Shown: positions 54,800-64,000 of the stretch, piece by piece
Position numbering within the stretch: the stretch's first letter is position 1
Layout: each line of letters starts with the position of its first letter
Assembly (NCBI RefSeq): GCF_012489685.1
Contig: NC_080042.1
Span: 32,555,158 to 32,619,157, forward strand
Length of the DNA: 64,000 bases
Source: Lotus japonicus
Taxonomy: Eukaryota > Streptophyta > Magnoliopsida > Fabales > Fabaceae
Direction: 5' to 3'
Made by a program: the position numbers and the translations under genes
Notes under the pieces: generated by a model
Database searches by the model: none
Seen by the model: the letters and a program-made list of their open reading frames with translations, nothing else
What the model was told of the DNA's origin: nothing

Positions 54800-57055
54800 G
54801 TCATCAACTCTCAATGTTGATAGAGTGAAAATTCCAACCTTGATCAAGTTGGTAAATGACATGATTTTGAATATCTAGTTGCACATGTTCGTATTCAAAT
54901 GATCTAGCTGATTTGTTTAATTAAACGCCTCATATTTATGGCTAGACAATTACATATGAGAACAAATAGTCTTATTTATGGACATGTGATTTTGCAATTA
55001 GCAGCATTGACACGCATCAAGCTAACAATTCATTAGAATTCTCCCCATTGTAATTGGTTCATGGTCAGGAACCTAATATCTCTCATCTACGAATTTTCAA
55101 TGTGCGTTATATATTTTCAATTGCTCCACCACAACGCACTAATGTGAGACCACAAGAAAAGCTGAGATCATGTAATCAATTTGAGCCATTATTAATAGAG
55201 ATTTCATATCTTACTTGTTGTTTCTCAGCATTAGGGGGAGAGGAAATTAAGCAGCTCTGAAAATTTGTAAAGAATGTATATGTATACTCGCACTATGAAC
55301 TAGAAGTTCAAAAGATGCATTCTCTGACCGAAAAGGAATTATTAAATTCCTTATATGCTGCAAATACCCTTCTCTAACTTAATATCTCAGTTGGAAAACT
55401 TATTATTAGACTAAGGCATGCCTAAAACCTGGTTCAAAAAGATATATCCTAGAGAAGGAAGATGGTCTTGTTGAGGAGGCAAACTATCTTGAAAAGTGTA
55501 GAGACTACAAAAATGTTTATTCCTCTTGAAGAGGTTCAGGTACCTGTAATCATTTATTTAAGAGATCTCACATGATTATGTCTCTACAAGTTAAAACAAG
55601 GAACCAAGAACATGAAGAATTGTCGACATGATGAAGTAGCGCTCAAATATGTGCGAGAATCTTGAACCCGAAAATGAATGGGTGTGATTGACCATAAATA
55701 GAAAGAAGCAATTCATTTGCTGAATTTAAGGGTCTTGGGACCTCATCTCTATACCTGAAAGGTATAAAAACAACAAGACTTAAAGAGTCTTTGTAGTAAA
55801 GTGAAATAATGTTGTCATATTTAAGACACATGACAATCGTGGTGGATATTTGGAGTTACAACTTATTTGTATGGCTCACTTGAGATTGATATTTATATAA
55901 AACTCCTTGAAGATTGTAAGATGCCTAAGACACAAAATTCATGTTCTCAACAATGAACAAATTACTAGATTGAAGCAATCTAGATGATTATTTGCTTAAG
56001 GACGGTCACAAAATGACCCAACAAACTCATGCATATTTATGATGAGATGTGAGATTACTTATGTCATAATGAATGTTAATGACAATGATTTATTGGGACT
56101 CTATAAGAGCTACCAAAGTTGTAGATTTGCTATAGAAAGAATCTGAGATAAAATTGTTGAGAATGAAAATTTTGTCTAGCCTTATCAATTGAGTATCTAA
56201 AGGCTGAGGTATTTATTTACCAAGGGACTTATATGACAAAGGTATTAAAAGGAATCTATATGAACAAATCATGTCCATTGTGTACTCTATTGATTTTAAG
56301 GTCATTAAATGTAAATAAAGATCCTTTTAAACCTTGAGAAAAGAATGAAGAATTACTTGGTCCTGAAGTACCATATCTTAGTGCTATCAGAGCATTAATG
56401 TATCTTGCTAGTCATACTCGACTTGATATATCATTTGCTATTAATTTATTAGCAAGATATAGTTCTTCACCTACACGAAGACATTGGAATGGAATAAAAA
56501 AAGTTTTTCGTTATCTTAAAGCCACAATGGATATGCGTTTATTTTCCCCCTATATATCCAAGCTTGATCTAATTGGTTATGCAGATGCTGGATATTTGTC
56601 TAAATATCTCGAACAGGTTACTTGTTTACAAGTGGAGGAACAACCATTTTGTGAAGATCTATGAAACAAACTATAACAGTCACATAAGCTAACCATGCAG
56701 GACTATTAGCATTACATGAGGCAAGACGAGAATACGCTTGGCTGAGATTCGTGATTCAATGCGTACTTGATATTGGTGATTTGTCATCTTGAAAGATGCC
56801 GCCAACAACTATATATGAAGATAATACTACATGCACTACTCAATCAAAAGAAGGATACATCATGGGAGATGGACAAAGCAAATATCACCGGAGCTTTTCT
56901 TCACTCATGATCTACAAAATAATGGTGACATAGACATCCAACAAATTCGTTCAAGTGATAATTTGGCAGACTTATTTACGAAGACTCTTCCAACTACAAC
57001 ATTTGAAAAGCTTGTGCAGAATGTGGGAGTTCGTCGGCTTAAAGATTTCAATTAA
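54800..57055 (+). pseudogene. pol: Copia B pol remnants (integrase end to RNase H)
   Basis: Readable islands are VHGQEPNISHLRIFNVRY with IAPPQRTNV (55054-55150, the end of integrase), then a stop-ridden RT region. RNase H pieces follow: MYLASHTRLDISFAINLLAR with RYSSSPTRRHWNGIKKVFRY (56398-56520) and IGYADAGYLSK (near 56571). The C-terminus is FFTHDLQNNGDIDIQQIRSS with DNLADLFTKTLPTTTFEKLV (56903-57055). The usual YVDD and the aspartates between the islands are not readable. Numerous stops and frame changes make it non-functional. Confidence 0.8.
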
Positions 57056-57256
57056 AATGCATTGTACTCTTTTTTCCTTAACCATGTTTTTTCCCATTGG
57101 GTTTTTCATGGTAGGGTTTTTAATGAGGCAATGTACAAAGACGAACTATAGAATGATGTACTCTTTTTCCTTCACTAGGTTTTTATCCCACACTGGGTTT
57201 TTCCTAGTAAGGTTTTAATGAGGCACATTCTTAAGGGATGGTCATCCAAGGGGGAG

Positions 57257-57456
57257 TGTTATGAAATATATGGATGCCCATCAGAGTTAAGAGTCAATGG
57301 GCCAGACCCACATGTATACTTGTTCAACACTCCAAACCTAATAATATAAATACAAGGGAGTCTGCACATAGCAGAGTGTCTCCATCACACTATTTCTCTA
57401 TCTCTTGTTCCTCTCTTCTCCTACCTTATTCACTTGCTTACTCTTTATTCATAACA
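57257..57456 (+). repeat. 3' LTR of copia B
   Basis: 200 bp, one difference from the 5' LTR (GAGTGTCTCC for GAGTATCTCC). It is preceded by the polypurine tract AAGGGGGAG and followed by GTGGA. Confidence 0.95.
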
Positions 57457-57461
57457 GTGGA

Positions 57462-57728
57462 GACATTTTAAATAATCAATATCACATGAATTTTAGTGTG
57501 TATGAGAGTGTGATGAAAAGAATGTGTTATTAGCCTTTATCCTTTTCGAACATTATCCATGTACTGAAATTTTCCTCTAAAACCCATTCTATTAGTTGAA
57601 GGGTTGAGCTTTTTATTCCAGCAAATCCAGCTATGAACTTTTCGGGCTACATAGCATTACTCATTGTTTAAACATTAAATAAACATTCTGGTAGCTCAAA
57701 GGTTCTCAAAATTTATTAAATAAAACAC
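57462..57728 (+). promoter_or_regulatory. Upstream region of the nodulin-like gene
   Basis: This 270-bp AT-rich stretch is all that remains between copia B and the first possible start codon of the next gene. I see no clear TATA box. The natural promoter was probably pushed away by copia B, or lies within this short stretch. Confidence 0.4.
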
Positions 57729-57824
57729 ATGAAAGAAAATCCAAACTTATATATGTGCTTTCCCACACTACTAGCATTCCAGCTCCATAAGTCTAAGCCA
57801 TCCCGTGTCTCCAAATTCACGAAA

Positions 57825-59552
57825 ATGATGTTTTGTGCACCACATCCAGGAAATAGTTGTAAGAATTTCAAAGGCTTTGCTCTCCAAGTCCTACAAGGGA
57901 GATGGTTCATGATGTTTGCATCATTTATGATCATGGCAGTATCAGGAGCTAGCTACATGTTCAGCCTCTACTCCAGAGAAATCAAGTTCTCTCTCGGGTA
58001 TGACCAATCCACTCTCAATTTGTTAAGCTTCTTCAAGGACGTGGGTGCCTACATAGGCGTTCTCTCTGGTCTAATCAATGAGGTAACGCCTCCTTGGGTT
58101 GTGTTATCAATGGGTGCTGTTCTAAATTTTTTTGGGTTTTTCATGATTTGGCTTGCGGTGGCAAAAAAAATAGCAAATCCCCGCCTGTGGCACTTGTGCT
58201 TGTACATCGTTATTGGAAGCAATTCTCATTGTTTTACCAACACTGCAGTTATGGTGACCAGCGTAAAGAATTTCCCGGGCATCCGCGGCATTGTATTAGG
58301 CATTTTGGGTGGGTATGTAAGTTTGAGTGCAATAATCATCACTCAATTGTACTATGCCTTCTTTATAAATGACTCCAAATCTATGATTTTGATCATGGCA
58401 TGTCTACCAACAGCCACTGCTTTGATTCTCCTACCAGTTATAAAGAACCACAAGAGTATTCAACAGAAAAATGACTCCAAAGTTTTCTATAGGTTCATCT
58501 ACTTGGTACTAGCTCTTGCAGGGTTCCTCATGATTATGATCATTTTGCAAATATCTTTCAACTTCACCCAGAGTGAGTATTATGCCACTACCACTGTGAT
58601 GCTTCTCTTACTTACCCTTCCACTTGCTGTTGTTATTGTGGAAGACTGCAAGATTTGGAAGAGCAAACAGGAACTTATCAATTGTGAAAATCCTCCGAGA
58701 CCCGTGGATACAACAACAAAATCTAATGAATTGAAGTCTGAACAAACTATCCCTGAAGGACTTTCCTGTTGGCAAAATATTTTGAGGCACCCGGAAAGAG
58801 GTGAAGATCATACAGTACTTCAAGCCATTTTTAGCCTTGATATGGTTATTCTTTTCTTTGCTACTGTATGTGGATTTGGTAGCAACCTGACTGTGTACAA
58901 TAACTTGAGTCAGATTGGGAAGTCCTTAGGATATCCTTCATATACTATAACCACATTTGTCTCCCTTATGTCCATTTGGATTTTTCTCGGTAAAATTGCA
59001 CAAGGGGTGCTCTCAGAATTTATGATAACAAAACTGAAACTCCCTAGGCCTCTCATGTTCACGATAGTCCATGTATTGTCTTGTATTGGTCACCTTTTAA
59101 TTGCTTTCAATGTTCCAAATGGTCTATACGCAGCCTCAATTTTTATTGGGTTTTGCTTGGGAGCAAGCTGGCCAATAATTAATTCCCTCATATCTGAATT
59201 GTTTGGTCTTAAACATTACTCAACATTGTACAATGTTGGGACAGTAGCAAGTCCAATTGGGTCATACTTACTCAATGTGAAGGTCGCAGGGTATCTGTAT
59301 GACAGGGAAGCTAGAAGGCAAATGGCAGCATTGGGGCTACAAAGAAAGCCAGGAGAGGAATTGAACTGCAATGGGAGTGACTGCTACAAGTTGGCTTATA
59401 TCATAATCACTGCAGTTTGCTTATTTGGGGCGCTTGTGTCATTCATTTTGGTGCTTAGGACCAGACAGTTCTACAAAACTGACATATACAAGAAATTCAC
59501 AGAAGAACCTAGGACTGCTGAAACTAAAATGGTTATCCCTGGAAAAGATTGA
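57825..59552 (+). CDS. Nodulin-like / NFD4-type major facilitator membrane protein
   Basis: This is an uninterrupted single-exon frame. From the ATG at 57825 it gives 575 residues; an upstream in-frame ATG at 57729 would add 32 residues unlike the family. I prefer 57825 because the family starts shortly before the conserved block LQVLQGRWFMMFASFMIMAV. The N-terminal Nodulin-like domain (PF06813) shows YMFSLYSREIKFSLGYDQST, FFKDVGAYIGVLSGLINEV and SVKNFPGIRGIVLGILGGY. A cytosolic loop of about 100 residues follows (up to LRHPERGEDHTVLQA), then the second MFS half (VCGFGSNLTVYNNLSQIGKS, GASWPIINSLISELFGLKHY). About twelve membrane helices are expected. Characterised relatives act at plasma or organelle membranes, but the substrate is not known for this group. 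It looks functional. Confidence 0.88.
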   Translation: MMFCAPHPGNSCKNFKGFALQVLQGRWFMMFASFMIMAVSGASYMFSLYSREIKFSLGYDQSTLNLLSFFKDVGAYIGVLSGLINEVTPPWVVLSMGAVLNFFGFFMIWLAVAKKIANPRLWHLCLYIVIGSNSHCFTNTAVMVTSVKNFPGIRGIVLGILGGYVSLSAIIITQLYYAFFINDSKSMILIMACLPTATALILLPVIKNHKSIQQKNDSKVFYRFIYLVLALAGFLMIMIILQISFNFTQSEYYATTTVMLLLLTLPLAVVIVEDCKIWKSKQELINCENPPRPVDTTTKSNELKSEQTIPEGLSCWQNILRHPERGEDHTVLQAIFSLDMVILFFATVCGFGSNLTVYNNLSQIGKSLGYPSYTITTFVSLMSIWIFLGKIAQGVLSEFMITKLKLPRPLMFTIVHVLSCIGHLLIAFNVPNGLYAASIFIGFCLGASWPIINSLISELFGLKHYSTLYNVGTVASPIGSYLLNVKVAGYLYDREARRQMAALGLQRKPGEELNCNGSDCYKLAYIIITAVCLFGALVSFILVLRTRQFYKTDIYKKFTEEPRTAETKMVIPGKD

Positions 59553-61479
59553 ACAACTTACTGCAACTGAAATGGTTATCTCTTACACTCACTGCAGATG
59601 TAAGGTTTTAGGGGAAACTGTGTTGTCCTTTACTAGTATAGTTTACTCGTTAATGTGTTGCGTATAAAAAATGTATTCATACCTCTTCTACTGCTACAAT
59701 AGTGAGAGATAACCTCACGACACCAGGCATCAGAGCTGATGGTACGACTCTGATTACGCGTGAAGATGAGACTTACATTTAAGGGGAGATTATTGAATCT
59801 TCAAGTGTAATAAAAAATTAAAATAAATAAACATGTTCATATTGGATGAAAAAGGAAGTGCTCTACAACATATAAATGATATATACGTACCTCCTACTCA
59901 AAATGGTGTGCCCTTTGTTTTTGTAGTTAAATCTTTGTCCAATGTAGTTGGTTTATAAAAATATACGTACCTCTTACTGCAACCTCTATGAATGAGTGGA
60001 GGTTATTGTAGCGATCTCAATTCTTATCCCCTACCACAACGTCTATTATCAAGTCATGTATTATATCTATCATTTTGCTTCTTTTAAAATGACTTATTTG
60101 AAACATATACACTCATAGGGCATGCATCAAAAAGGTTCCTAGCTTCTTGCAGCTATGTTTTCTTTTCTATCGAAAGGCTCCATTTAGCCTTAACCCTGAC
60201 ACCAATGCTAACTTGTATTGGTTAGCATTGGTTAAATCAAAGAAAAACTCATTCTAGATGTCAAAACTTAAAAGTGCTACACTTAAAGTTAGATTCGGCC
60301 TAGCAACTTTACTTAGCATTGACTTTCCTCGAATTTGAGTCGGCTTAGGCCAAAAGTAATTTCACCGACCAAATTTGCATCCAGTCACAAATCATTAGCG
60401 TTTGTCTTGACCGAAGCTACTATCATCGGCCTACCGATGTAATTTGAAATTTATCTTGCCTATGTAGTCAGCATATGAATTAACATCGATCAACCGAGTC
60501 TAATTTTCATAAAATCTACGCGGGTTTGTCTTTAAAAGATCGCTCACTGTCACACTCTTCCATCCCCAAATCCTACCTTACTCCCACTCACCGAACCCTA
60601 CCCCCAACTTGTCTTTTCCTTGCCTCCCCTAGAGCCACTGAACATTAACCTAACATCAATGTCCATTGCCCTGCCAGACTCCATTACCTTCGCCTCGCCT
60701 AATCCTCTATTACCATTGTCCAAACCTGGATAGCTTTTTCCTGTCCAGCCAAAGCCCTACCCTGCCCTATCGTAACCTCCATTACCACAACTCTCGACCC
60801 AGCCTCCATTACCTATGGCTCGCCCCATCCTCCATAAACGTTTCCCCAACCTCGATGCCCATCGCCAAGCCTTCGCCCCCACCGTCCATCCTCCTCCTCT
60901 CCCTATCGTTCTTTTACAAGGTTAAACATATTTTCCATCATTTTCTAACTAATATTAAGTATTTTGGTTTTGTTATTGAGCATGAATTTTCTGTTAAAAT
61001 ATGATTTTCAATTTGGTTTTCCTGGCTCAACTGCACGTTATTTGTTTTGAATTTGGTTTTGGTGTTGAGCTTTTTATGTTATTACTAACATAGTAGCTAA
61101 GATTCTTTGCAAGGAGCGTTGTGAGAGTGAAACTAGAGCTAACTCTGTTCAATCCAAACCAATAATTCCCATTGATTCTGAATTGTAGATGTACTTCCTC
61201 TTGAAGGCCCATCATATATGAGTCCTTATTTGTTATTAGCGCGACACCGGGTGTAGGTCACAAAGATTAGTTCTTCGAAAGGACCCATGTAAATTAACCC
61301 TCACTGAGACAAGGATGAAGGTGTACCTCCTCTTCAAGTCTCTCATCCAATGAACTACCTTGGATGAGCACGACACCAATGCTTAGTTTCAACACTTACG
61401 CACCATAGAACGAGATTCGTATTCCAATTTAACTATATCCTTCACGGAGCGCACAAGGAGGATTCTATTCACAACTTTG
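59553..61479. other. Intergenic region without recognisable genes
   Basis: After the stop codon comes AT-rich DNA that should hold the 3' end of the nodulin-like gene. From about 60540 to 60950 the plus strand is C- and CT-rich, with repeated CCTCCATTACC, giving a 112-codon proline-rich frame without a domain. The rest contains no gene or repeat that I can name. Confidence 0.55.
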
Positions 61480-63330
61480 AAAGTAACCACCAAATGACTT
61501 TACATTCAAGCAAATCTTCCTTCCTTCTGGAAATGTTCTTCTAAAAGGATACTTTAGTATGCTTAGCAGTCATGCATGAAGTGAGAACATTTCTCCACCT
61601 CTACACTCTTCAATCCCAGAAGCACATCTTTTTAGCTAAACAATTCATCCAATTTTCACCGATATGACTTAGCCTGCGGTGCCACAAAGAAGCCTCCATA
61701 TCCATGGAATTGGCAATGTCGTTAGCATCCAATGCTCTTGTCCAATACAGTTTAGTAATTTTCTCATTTTTCTCCACAGCCAAGTCCTCGTGAGTTTCCA
61801 TTTCCCAAAACCAACTTGATTGTCATAACCACCATCATCAAACATATGCAAAGAGGTCAAATTGAACGTACACCTGGAGAATGTTTGACTCCTCTAAAAA
61901 ACAATTGCACCCTCGTGTTGGTATGCATGAAAGCATTACCGATATCAACTATCTTAGACACGTCATCATTACCCATCTTCAACAATCCAAAGTAACAAGA
62001 AGTTTAAGATGTGAATAACTTATTTCTTTGTGTAACATGCATTATAACACCACTATCAATTACCCACATGCTCTCATACGATATAAGATTAACTGAATCA
62101 TGGTCACATAGAATAATAATATTATCACAAGTAAGAGTAATAACACGTTCATCATCACCCTGATCCTTTTCTTTCTACTTATCCTTTTTGTCTTTGCTAT
62201 TCCTTTTCTACTGAAAACAATTCTTTTGTGACAATAATGAAACTCCAAGTTATCATATCTTGACTTGAACTTACTTCTGCTCTTCTCTCTATCACTTTTT
62301 GCTTCTTTTTCCTAACTTCTCTCTGTATTTTCATTGACAAGTATCTTCTTTTTTGGAAATCCAAATATATAGATAAGGAGTGGACCGGGCGGGCTATCAC
62401 AAGCCCTTAACCCTGCCCTGTATAAAGGACGCTTGCTAGGGAAGAGGCACCTGATCCAGCGACTATTAAGGCAGTGAACCAACACATAGTAAAGATGTGG
62501 TCCCAAGCCTATTTTTGTCTTATTTGTACTTGTCTTATATGTATTTGTCTTATTAGTATTTGGATTTGGGCCTTGGTTGTAAGGCCCAAGTCCAAGAATA
62601 TTCTAGAAAGGACCATACCCACTATAAAAGGGGTCATTACCTTGTACTAGGTACCTTTTGATCATTCAATGAGATAATTCCTTTATTCTTACATCATTAT
62701 TACACTTTATGCTCTGCTAGGATTTGATAAGGACATAGTTTATTACCTTACTACACCTTGGACCAGAGCAAGGAGGTAAGGGACTAAGCCCAAAACCAGA
62801 ACAAAGTTCAAGCAAACAGGGCAATTTAGGGAATAACAAAAACAAAAATCCGCTTCCATCCACATGATAACCAACCGTCGACCAACCTAAAAGAAAACAA
62901 AAAAACCGCTAAGAACCAATGACAAGCATCTTAGAATGAGATCAAGTACCTTATTTCTTTCTTCTCTTCTCTACATTAAGTAGTCTACCGTTTACAACTT
63001 CCAAAGGGGCAACATGATAAGAGGATGACTTTGAAATTGAAACCTGAAATTTTTCCCAAGAATATGGTAAAGTATTTAGTAGTCGTAATCCTAAGACTTC
63101 ATCATCAAACTTGATACTCATTCTTGACAATAGATCTAGGAGCCCTTGAAAATCAATCAAGTGATTTAAAATAGAAGTCCCATCCTTGTACCACAAATTT
63201 ATCAAGGAATTCAATAAATATAATTTATTGTTCACTGGTTTAGAAGGATGCAAAGATTCAATATTCTTCCACAAGGATTTTGTATTTTCCTCAGTAGAAA
63301 TGTGTTTATAAACTATAAAAAAATTTATTG
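61480..63330 (-). pseudogene. Copia gag to integrase remnant, minus strand
   Basis: On the minus strand, 63274-62951 encodes part of a UBN2-type Gag (YKDGTSILNHLIDFQGLLDL, KFDDEVLGLRLLNTLPYSWE, KSSSYHVAPLEVV). After a 0.57-kb insert the sequence continues with a damaged zinc knuckle (HYCHKR, near 62240). A protease region follows without a readable catalytic site, then the gag pre-integrase segment (KLYWTRALDANDIANSMD, SLWHRRLSHIGENWMN, 61720-61625) and a few further integrase-like residues. Frames change several times. It has no LTR in the window. Confidence 0.75.
62348..62918. mobile_element. Unclassified 0.57-kb insert in the copia remnant
   Basis: The insert interrupts the copia gag between imperfect 15-bp repeats (62333-62347 ATTGACAAGTATCTT and 62919-62933 with two changes), a probable target duplication. 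It contains GGGCGGGCTATCACAAGCCC near 62386, ACTATAAAAGGGG (TATA-like, about 62621) and repeated (A/C)TTGTCTTAT. Its plus-strand end is A-rich. It could be a solo LTR, a TRIM-like element or a retroposed sequence. I cannot decide. Confidence 0.45.
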
Positions 63331-63559
63331 TGTTACTAATTGCTTGGAAATTGTTACATTACTAAAAGATCACATGTTTGGTCTCCATGAGCTTTCTAGT
63401 GATTTCATGGATCTTCATCTCCTCTTAGCGCGTCATTGCCACACCCATCTTCAACATGTGCTTAGGGATGCTAATACGTCTAATAACTTCATGCTGGGAT
63501 GGGAGCACGCTTGCAAAGTGCTTATATAGAGCTTCTTGATCCGTCGGAGCGTATTAGGG
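63331..63559. other. Short stretch between the copia remnant and the env-like remnant
   Basis: A plus-strand frame of 93 codons (63248-63529) has no recognisable domain and partly overlaps the minus-strand gag remnant. I see nothing else here. Confidence 0.45.
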
Positions 63560-64000
63560 ATTGTATGTATAGAAATGGGGTATTCTTGTAGTTTGTTATT
63601 TATAGAGTAAACAAGGAATTCATGAAGGTCTTTGCGAGGGGTAAGTGTGATAAGTATTCATCTGCTGTTATTAACAAGTATTTGGGTAGGACTACAACTG
63701 TTGTGCCCGAAGAGGATGTTAGTCTGAATGCTCACAAAGAAAAATATTGCTGGGCAAGTGAAGACTTGGCCCAAGAAAGGTCTGCTTTCTAGTGGAAGCC
63801 TACGTGTGAAGTATGCAATTCTGAACAGGATTAGTGCAGAAAATAAGGCACTTATAGATCATACTTCTGGGATCATTGTGCAGTTGGATAATTTTATTTT
63901 TCTCATAGGAACAAAGGTCAAGCTTGATTTGGGTGCTTATGTGTTTGATCAAACATTGAAACATTTTGACTCCTTTGTGGTGAAGCTGCCCATAGCCTCT
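63560..64000 (+). pseudogene. Env-like gene remnant (putative plant transposon protein domain), cut by the window end
   Basis: Two overlapping frames carry pieces of the domain PF20167. The first has RVNKEFMKVFARGKCDKYSS, AVINKYLGRTTTVVPEEDV (63607-63717). After a frameshift near 63750 the other reads KTWPKKGLLSSGSLRVKYAI, LNRISAE, DHTSGIIVQL and KLDLGAYVFDQTLKHFDSFV. The same family, in a very different sequence version, is present at 20793-22064. The gene continues beyond position 64000. One early stop (near 63577) and the frameshift make it non-functional. Confidence 0.65.

Larger units (their letters stand above)
47329..57456 (+). mobile_element. Copia B: Ty1/copia element with near-identical LTRs and decayed interior
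   Basis: The two 200-bp LTRs (47329-47528, 57257-57456) differ at one position by eye. The element is flanked by GTGGA (47324-47328, 57457-57461). Inside are a 90-bp tandem repeat, an inserted MULE (48796-53210), and copia pol remnants full of stops (about 54800-57055). The polypurine tract CCAAGGGGGAG precedes the 3' LTR. Without the MULE the element is about 5.7 kb. Young LTRs around an old, non-coding interior suggest that it was copied in trans by proteins of another element. Confidence 0.92.

Noticed and set aside
60666..61004. 112-codon proline/serine-rich frame
   Set aside because: CT-rich low-complexity DNA, no domain, no splice or promoter context.

Overview
The window is plant nuclear DNA, almost certainly from a dicot and probably a legume. 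The pointers are a nodulin-like/NFD4-type membrane protein gene, several LTR-retrotransposon lineages with plant-type primer sites, and Athila-type env-like genes. It is a retrotransposon-rich region with deep nesting. Only one ordinary, apparently intact host gene is recognisable, at about 57.8-59.6 kb. Coordinates of element ends rest on matching LTRs, TG...CA ends and target-site duplications (TSDs) read by eye; no alignment program was run.

Layout. (1) 651-46528 is a Ty1/copia element (copia A) with 145-bp LTRs and TSD AAAAG. Its gag was split at position 2300 by a Ty3/gypsy chromovirus of Tekay type. That insertion now spans 2301-36703 and is bounded by one TSD, TGGAT. (2) The chromovirus was later partly duplicated in tandem with a 16,371-bp period, giving LTR-gag/pol-LTR fragment-gag/pol-LTR. 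The first LTR additionally carries a solo LTR of a diverged relative (4187-8064) and a solo LTR of an Athila-like element (9404-10735). (3) A truncated Athila-like element on the minus strand (20069-27106) lies in the middle LTR. It has gag, protease, a second gag piece in place of pol, and a spliced env-like gene. (4) A second, older chromovirus remnant (36984-43607) lacks its 5' end and retains a 4.46-kb LTR. (5) The rest of copia A (integrase, reverse transcriptase, RNase H, 3' LTR) follows at 43608-46528. (6) 47329-57456 is copia B, with 200-bp LTRs that are almost identical around a heavily decayed interior. A Mutator-like transposon (MULE, 48796-53210; 250-bp terminal inverted repeats; 9-bp TSD) is inserted in it. 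(7) 57.7-59.6 kb is the nodulin-like transporter gene, with copia B ending about 270 bp upstream. (8) 61.5-63.3 kb holds a minus-strand copia remnant with a further insert, and 63.6-64.0 kb a decayed env-like gene cut by the window end.

Most notable signals. The long chromovirus LTRs appear to contain a spliced, three-exon small reading frame right behind the TATA box. Two clearly diverged LTR families have first coding exons of 133 nt and second exons of 78 nt, with the same intron phases and similar peptides; a third family keeps the 78-nt exon and the last exon. The MULE carries, convergent to its transposase remnant, a second spliced gene for a GRF-zinc-finger/coiled-coil/membrane-anchor protein. 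The Athila-like element has an env-like gene with its own GC-palindrome cluster and an intron whose acceptor abuts the ATG. The two chromovirus copies share the same inactivating lesions, so the second arose by DNA duplication and not by retrotransposition.
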